DNA of 64,000 bases from Glandiceps talaboti (taxonomy: Eukaryota; Hemichordata; Enteropneusta; Spengelidae): assembly GCF_964340395.1 (NCBI RefSeq), contig NC_135555.1:27368725-27432724 (forward strand). The letters are read 5' to 3'. A program made the translations under genes and the position numbers. The notes below the pieces were generated by a model. The model was not told the origin of the DNA, ran no database searches, and was given only the letters and a program-made list of their open reading frames with translations. Position 1 is the stretch's first letter, and each line of letters opens with the position of its first letter. This document shows positions 59,205 to 64,000 of the stretch, piece by piece.

Positions 59205-59539
59205 ATTTCGCCCGCCCGCCCCACCTGACTTTTCCATTGGAGATAAGAAACAAAAACAAAAAAACCCTCACCCTTATCTGGTTACATTGCTCATTTTCTC
59301 CAAATTCACTGCATGTTAGAAAGACACCATGATCTATGTGTAAAACTGATGAAGCTCTACTAAATCAACACTACACAATAGCAAAATATGAACACTACCC
59401 CTATTACATGTACTGTGTTCTTGAAATGATGCAATAATTAAAATTCAACTTCTGAGAAGTAAAAGCTGAGACTTGCTTCACCAACTCTGATCAAGAACAA
59501 TACAATCTGAAGGTTCAGTATTGCTATAGGCATGGCAAA

Positions 59540-59583
<44 letters not shown>

Positions 59584-59595
59584 GTAAACAACATA

Positions 59596-62006
59596 AAGGT
59601 GATTCAAAATGCTCACATTCACTATCGCTAATTTGCTAGACGACATGTTTGTGAAATGCATTCTGGTTTTAAAACTTTTCAAAAGCGTCTGCAAACACCT
59701 TAAAATGACCCTTTTTCAGTCACTTCCCTTCGGATTTACTTCGAGAGTTTTTGGGTATTTCCGGTCCCACCTAGACCACGGGATATTATGACGTCATAAG
59801 GGGTATACGTTAGCACTAAGACTATGACGAGCGTAGTCACTAGGTGAATAAAACTCAACAGCATTGTGAAAAAATACATTGCTAGTGGTTGTAACAGACA
59901 TCAGTAAACAAAAACTACACTCTACATGTCTTATTAACCAACATTTACCGATATTTACTCACATTTTCTCACTAATTGGCAGTGTCTGTGGGTATAAATG
60001 CTAAAATATTATCTCCCCATATTATGGCAAAATAAATCAAAACGGCTAGACTACAGTGTAGATATACATAAACACTTGTAATGTCGGTCGCGTGTTTCAA
60101 TTTATTTATCTGATTTTTTTATTATTTGCCGAGGAGAAGCATTACAATATCTTCGACATGCATGGCGTCGACAGCATATTTTAGCCCACTATACTGACTG
60201 ATGTCGCCTTTTGAACGGCGCATTTAGCAACAAAGTAAATATATTTATCTTGAATAAATAAACTAGCTATTAGATTGCCATATTATCAGCAATAAAATTG
60301 TAAAGAATTGAGGAAATTTCGTGAGTTTAGTGTTGTCATTTACATGACTTTAGCAACTCGTCTGGAAGAAAACTTGTATGGTTTCCCTTGTTGCGATATC
60401 ACTTAATTTAATGCAACAAGCCTATTTAATATTCATTAGAAGAATTTTGTAATGAATCATGGTATTCGAAGTATACAGTTTAGGAAACCAACAAATCAAA
60501 TATCGCGATGTGTTAATGATATTAAATATCATTGGACAATATTGACGTCGGCAATCAAGGTCGTGACCCCAGCACATGGTTATGAAAGAAAGCCTGCAAC
60601 TAGATACTTAGCCACGTCCAGTCCAATTTCTAAGGGTTTGTTTTGAAGTTAGAGACGTTATTTCTGTACAACTTGAAGAATTTTACAATATATCTGATTG
60701 ATAAATATGGATTACATCAACACGTGGATAAATTTAACCCAACACGAATGTGCGCTGTGCTCTCCCGATTCCATACGTACATTGTACATACACTGCTTCA
60801 ACTTTAATCGGCGGAACTATCCTAGTATAAGCTTACTGCCGCTGCCGCGGTGACTGCACAAAACTTGACAACACTACCCCTCTACCGATATATAATAATC
60901 ACCTGTATACCGTGATAAAAACAAGCAATAATTCGAGTCCCCAACAAGTCGATGAGACCTCAGTACTTCTGTTCATTCCGATCCAAATGCGAGTATTTTA
61001 GGTTTTATATGGGTTCCAGACTCGGACTAGAGTATTACGCCCTAGACAATAATAGATGTAAACTTGTGTTCACAAGCCAAACATGTGACAATACAAGACC
61101 ACAACGAAAACTGTGAAAAATTTACAGGTCACTCTCATTTTATATATGGACAACAAAATTAGGTCGGTCACAGTTCCATTTGCATGATGCAATGACTCGG
61201 AGCGTGCTTCCTTATGCTCCGAGCAACTTGAATCGAATCAATTAGTGTATTATGGGACCAACAAATATATTGTGGCACATGTCCCGATACACCTTCTTGA
61301 AGTTTCCCATTGGTATTCTAATACCTAGTATATTTATTCGAGATGAAATATGTTTACGTTGTTGTTAAATGCACTGTTCAAAAGGCGATGCGAGTACGAT
61401 TGGGCTAAAATATGCCGTCCTTGGCTCGGAGATGCCGTCAAAACGTCACGACGGTATCGTAATGCTTCTTATCGGCAAATAATAAAAAATCAGATAAATA
61501 AAAGTCAATGAATGTGAAACACGCGACATTACAAGTGTTTATATATAACTAGTCGAGCCGTTTGATTTATTTTGCCATAATATGGGGAGATAATATTTTA
61601 GCATTTATACCCACAGATACTGCCAATTAGTGAGAAAATGTGAGTAAATATCGGTAAATGTTGGTTAATAAGACATGTAGAGTGTAGTTTTTGTTTACTG
61701 ATGTCTGTTACAACCACTAGCAATGTATTTTTTCACAATGCTGTTGAGTTTTATTCACCTAGTGACTACGCTCGTCATAGTCTTAGTGCTAACGTATACC
61801 CCTTATGACGTCATAATATCCCGTGGTCTAGGTGGGACCGGAAATACTCGAAAACTCTCGAAGTAAATCCGAAGGGAAGTGACTGAAAAAGGGTCATTTT
61901 AAGGTGTTTGCAGACGCTTTTGAAAAGTTTTAAAACCAGAATGCATTTCACAAACATGTCGTCTAGCAAATTAGCGATAGTGAATGTGAGCATTTTGAAT
62001 CACCTT
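59596..62006. mobile_element. 2.4-kb element with about 0.55-0.7 kb TIRs
   Basis: The left arm AAGGTGATTCAAAATGCTCA is repeated inverted at the right end. The outer 545 bp of each arm are almost identical; similarity then decays inward to about 60275 and 61313. TA is duplicated at both borders (59594-59595, 62007-62008). The arms encode the same spurious 60-residue frame on opposite strands. There is no transposase in the about 1-kb centre. A TA target suggests Tc1/mariner-type mobilisation, but TIRs this long are unusual there. Confidence 0.8.
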
Positions 62007-62327
62007 TAAAGTCAAAAACTGCTGGACCAATTGCTTTGATATTTAGTGGTCATGTTACTTTTGGTGGCTAGTTGGGAAATTGTTCAAGTGAAAATGATTG
62101 CATCAGAGATGTGGGTTTTGGGTCAAAAATTGTGATTTTTGGTCAAAAAACTTAAACTCCAAAAGTGCTGGGCAGATTGGCATGAAATTTGGTGGGTCCA
62201 TTCTTAGATGTGAATAAATTAAGATTTGTTCATGACATGATGATTCCCTTAGTAATATGCAAATTAGGGCTAAAAATGTGCCTTTTTGGTCAAAAATTTA
62301 TATCTTAAAAAGTACTAGACTAAGATA

Positions 62328-62418
62328 CGTTTGACGTTTCGCCCTCACCGTCCTCTTCTCACAGGGGTTGGCTGATGTATGAGGGTGCCCCGTCATGGTG
62401 TACCTTACAGACTAAAAA
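62328..62418. repeat. Small insertion of about 90 bp in family 1
   Basis: Interrupts the family-1 text 'aaaaagtacttggt'; AAAAAGTACT is repeated on both sides. The insert contains 'gacgtttcgccctcac' and 'ctcttctcacag', a motif pair resembling that at 41031-41067. Possibly a Penelope-type end fragment. Confidence 0.4.
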
Positions 62419-63256
62419 AGTACTTGGTTAATGAGACTGAAACTTGGTGAGATGTTTCTAGAAGTTATTTTGCAGATTTTCTTCAAAATATTTTGACACA
62501 ATTGACCCTAGCAACCATGACCATGCCCTTGGCAACAACCAAATGGCAGTATTTTGGTCAAATAACATCATCTGGTAAGCAAGTGAGTAAACATTCAACA
62601 TGTACGCAAATACCCCAGCAACCAAGACCACACCCATAGCAACAGCCAAATAATCACAATTATATTGTGAAGATAACAGTGGGGATTAATAGACAATTGA
62701 ATAAACATTGAAAAAATGTATGTAAATTTGCCTAGCAACAAGATCACACTCATAGCAACAGCCAAATAATCACATATATTGCGAAGATAACAGGGATTAA
62801 TAGACAATTGAATAAACATTCAAAAAATGTTTGCAAATGTGCCAAGCAACAAGACCACGACATAGCAACATCCAAATGATCACATATTGCAAAGATAACA
62901 ACAGGGATTAATAGACAGTTGAATAAACATTAAAAAATGTATGTAAATATGCCTAGCAACAAGACCACGCCCATAGCAACAGCCAAATAATCACGTATAT
63001 TGCAAAGATAATATCAGGAATTCATACACAAGTGAACAAAAACATACAAAAATGTATGCAAATATATCTAACAACATGACCACGCCCATAGCAACAGCCA
63101 AATGATAGCGTATATCATAAATATAGCAACATGGTTGGATAGGCATCTGGATAGTCATTCAACAAATGACCAATTATTGTTAGCATGGACTACCATATGG
63201 ATAAACATTTTTAGAAACTGTACAGTTGTGCTACAATGCCATTGGCGGTATTTTTA

Positions 63257-63495
63257 GTTTAATGAGTTATTTGCATAATTAGTGATTCCCTAACGGGAGG
63301 CATTCAGTTTAAATCTGATTCATCTTTCAAATTGATCTATTCAACTACTACACGTTTGATAAGCAAAGGCCCTTTTAAAAAAGTGTCTGACATGGCTAGT
63401 TGTGTAGAGTGTCTTGTCAAACAAACCATGTAATGAAATATCTATTCCCTTCTTGTTTTGAAAATAATGTTATTTATCTATTTGATAATGGCTAG
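63257..63495. other. End of intron 11 with family-3 3' end
   Basis: 63285-63320 matches the family-3 end ('cattcagtttaaatctg'). Then plain intron up to the acceptor 'gataatggctag'. Confidence 0.45.
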
Positions 63496-64000
63496 GTATG
63501 GAATCAATAGAGCAGAATCCCAGCATCACATGATGAATGACAAGGAATTGTCATTCTATAAACTAAAAGATACGTATGAGTCTATGTCCGTCCAGTCAAC
63601 ACCAGTCTCAGCCACTAACTTCCCTGTGCCCATACCCAGTGTAGGAAATATGGAAAATCATGTCCAAGACAAAGAAGTAGAGTTTCCAATAAAAGCTGAA
63701 AACAAGACTGAAATGACTGACTACACCTCAGCTGATTCCAGTGGAGAGACAATACAACAAGAAAGTGGGATTGAAAGTAGTAGCAGTGTTGTGAAAACTG
63801 AAATGAAATCAGAAGATATCAAACCTACAATAGAAGTTGATGTTGACATAGAAGAAAGTGAAAGGGATCTAGATGATGAAACTACAGATGATTTGAAAGT
63901 AGATGTGGGTGAAGATGAGTCATCTTTAGGAGAAAACTCTAATTTGTCATTACTTAGACAAGAATTAACTAAACCATCAATGGTAACAGGGCTACCTATG
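63496..64000 (+). CDS. CHD7-like: CHD exon 12 of window, runs off the end
   Basis: With exon 11 it reads RYGINRAESQHHMMNDKELS, then FYKLKDTYESMSV; compare the family pattern HG.S+TDYHI+NDPELSF. After about 35 residues the sequence becomes acidic and Ser/Thr-rich (SSGETIQQESGIESSSS, several D/E clusters and VKTE or IKAE words). The latter fit the psi-K-x-E pattern of possible SUMO sites. The frame is open to base 64000, 168 codons, so the exon or protein is incomplete. Later BRK domains are expected beyond the window. Confidence 0.93.

Larger units (their letters stand above)
59485..63256. repeat. Family-1 copy interrupted by a long-TIR element
   Basis: 59485-59595 has the 5' hairpin remnant and (TG)n; 62007-63256 has the body, about six central units and the 3' end CAGTTGTGCTACAATGCC. 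The two parts join at aacaacWTAAAGTC, the normal family-1 text. Confidence 0.75.

Noticed and set aside
59609-61993. Duplicated 60-residue small protein on both strands
   Set aside because: It only reflects the two inverted arms of the long-TIR element and lacks gene signals.

Overview
The window looks like an intron- and transposon-rich stretch of an invertebrate animal genome. Evidence: GT-AG introns of 0.1-13 kb, LINE, Penelope, piggyBac and MITE-like debris, many microsatellites, and a 100-N assembly gap at 31501-31600. It has the feel of a marine deuterostome such as a hemichordate or lancelet, but that is an impression and not proven.

The only conventional host gene I can support is on the + strand. 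Twelve exons between 18219 and the window end splice in perfect phase into the middle and C-terminal half of a CHD6/7/8/9 (kismet-type) chromodomain helicase DNA-binding protein. They cover the SANT-like stretch, the conserved VPRGRKGKK segment, the [11 protein letters not shown] and GWWDDEADRSLMVGVFKHG segments, the basic RLRRLVTSLQR region, a second SANT/Myb-like domain ([12 protein letters not shown]), the PEWWEP segment, and an acidic, serine-rich tail exon that runs off the end. The chromodomains and ATPase motor must lie upstream; I could not find them in the first 18 kb.

The most striking object is at 23572-26508. About 97 units of exactly 30 bp lie directly against exon 3. The unit is exon 3's own 3' splice site (branch-point-like TACTAAT, pyrimidine tract, TAG) fused to the first 19 nt of the exon. 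The array keeps one open frame, which is the CHD frame, with no indel over 2.9 kb, so every candidate acceptor gives an in-frame product differing by multiples of 10 residues. The 5' splice site of the same exon is also duplicated. A 1.45-kb TIR element has a 9-bp target duplication, CAAGTAAGT, which is exactly the -3 to +6 U1-pairing site. A second element has duplicated the donor of exon 7 in the same way. A 230-nt CT tract sits just upstream of exon 11.

Layout: 1-10.6 kb, LINE, TIR-element and piggyBac remnants. 10.6-16.7 kb, a possible TTAA-flanked composite with 382-bp tandem repeats. 17.5-18.1 kb, a CAC-ended TIR element. 18.2-50.4 kb, CHD exons 1-11, with introns full of Helentron-like repeats, TTAA elements, minisatellites and a Penelope fragment. 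50.5-53.0 kb, a complete piggyBac with an intact 615-residue transposase and TTAA flanks. 54.8-63.3 kb, further TTAA and Helentron-like elements and a 2.4-kb long-TIR element. 63.5 kb to the end, CHD exon 12.

Five copies (two full length, one full length and inverted, one internally deleted, one or more truncated) belong to a TTAA-flanked non-autonomous family. Its end carries a pair of palindromes whose 8-bp core differs between elements but matches within each element. At least four sequence-unrelated repeat families share a Helentron/HINE-like layout: a 5' hairpin, a microsatellite, often tandem units, a subterminal inverted repeat and usually a 3' hairpin.
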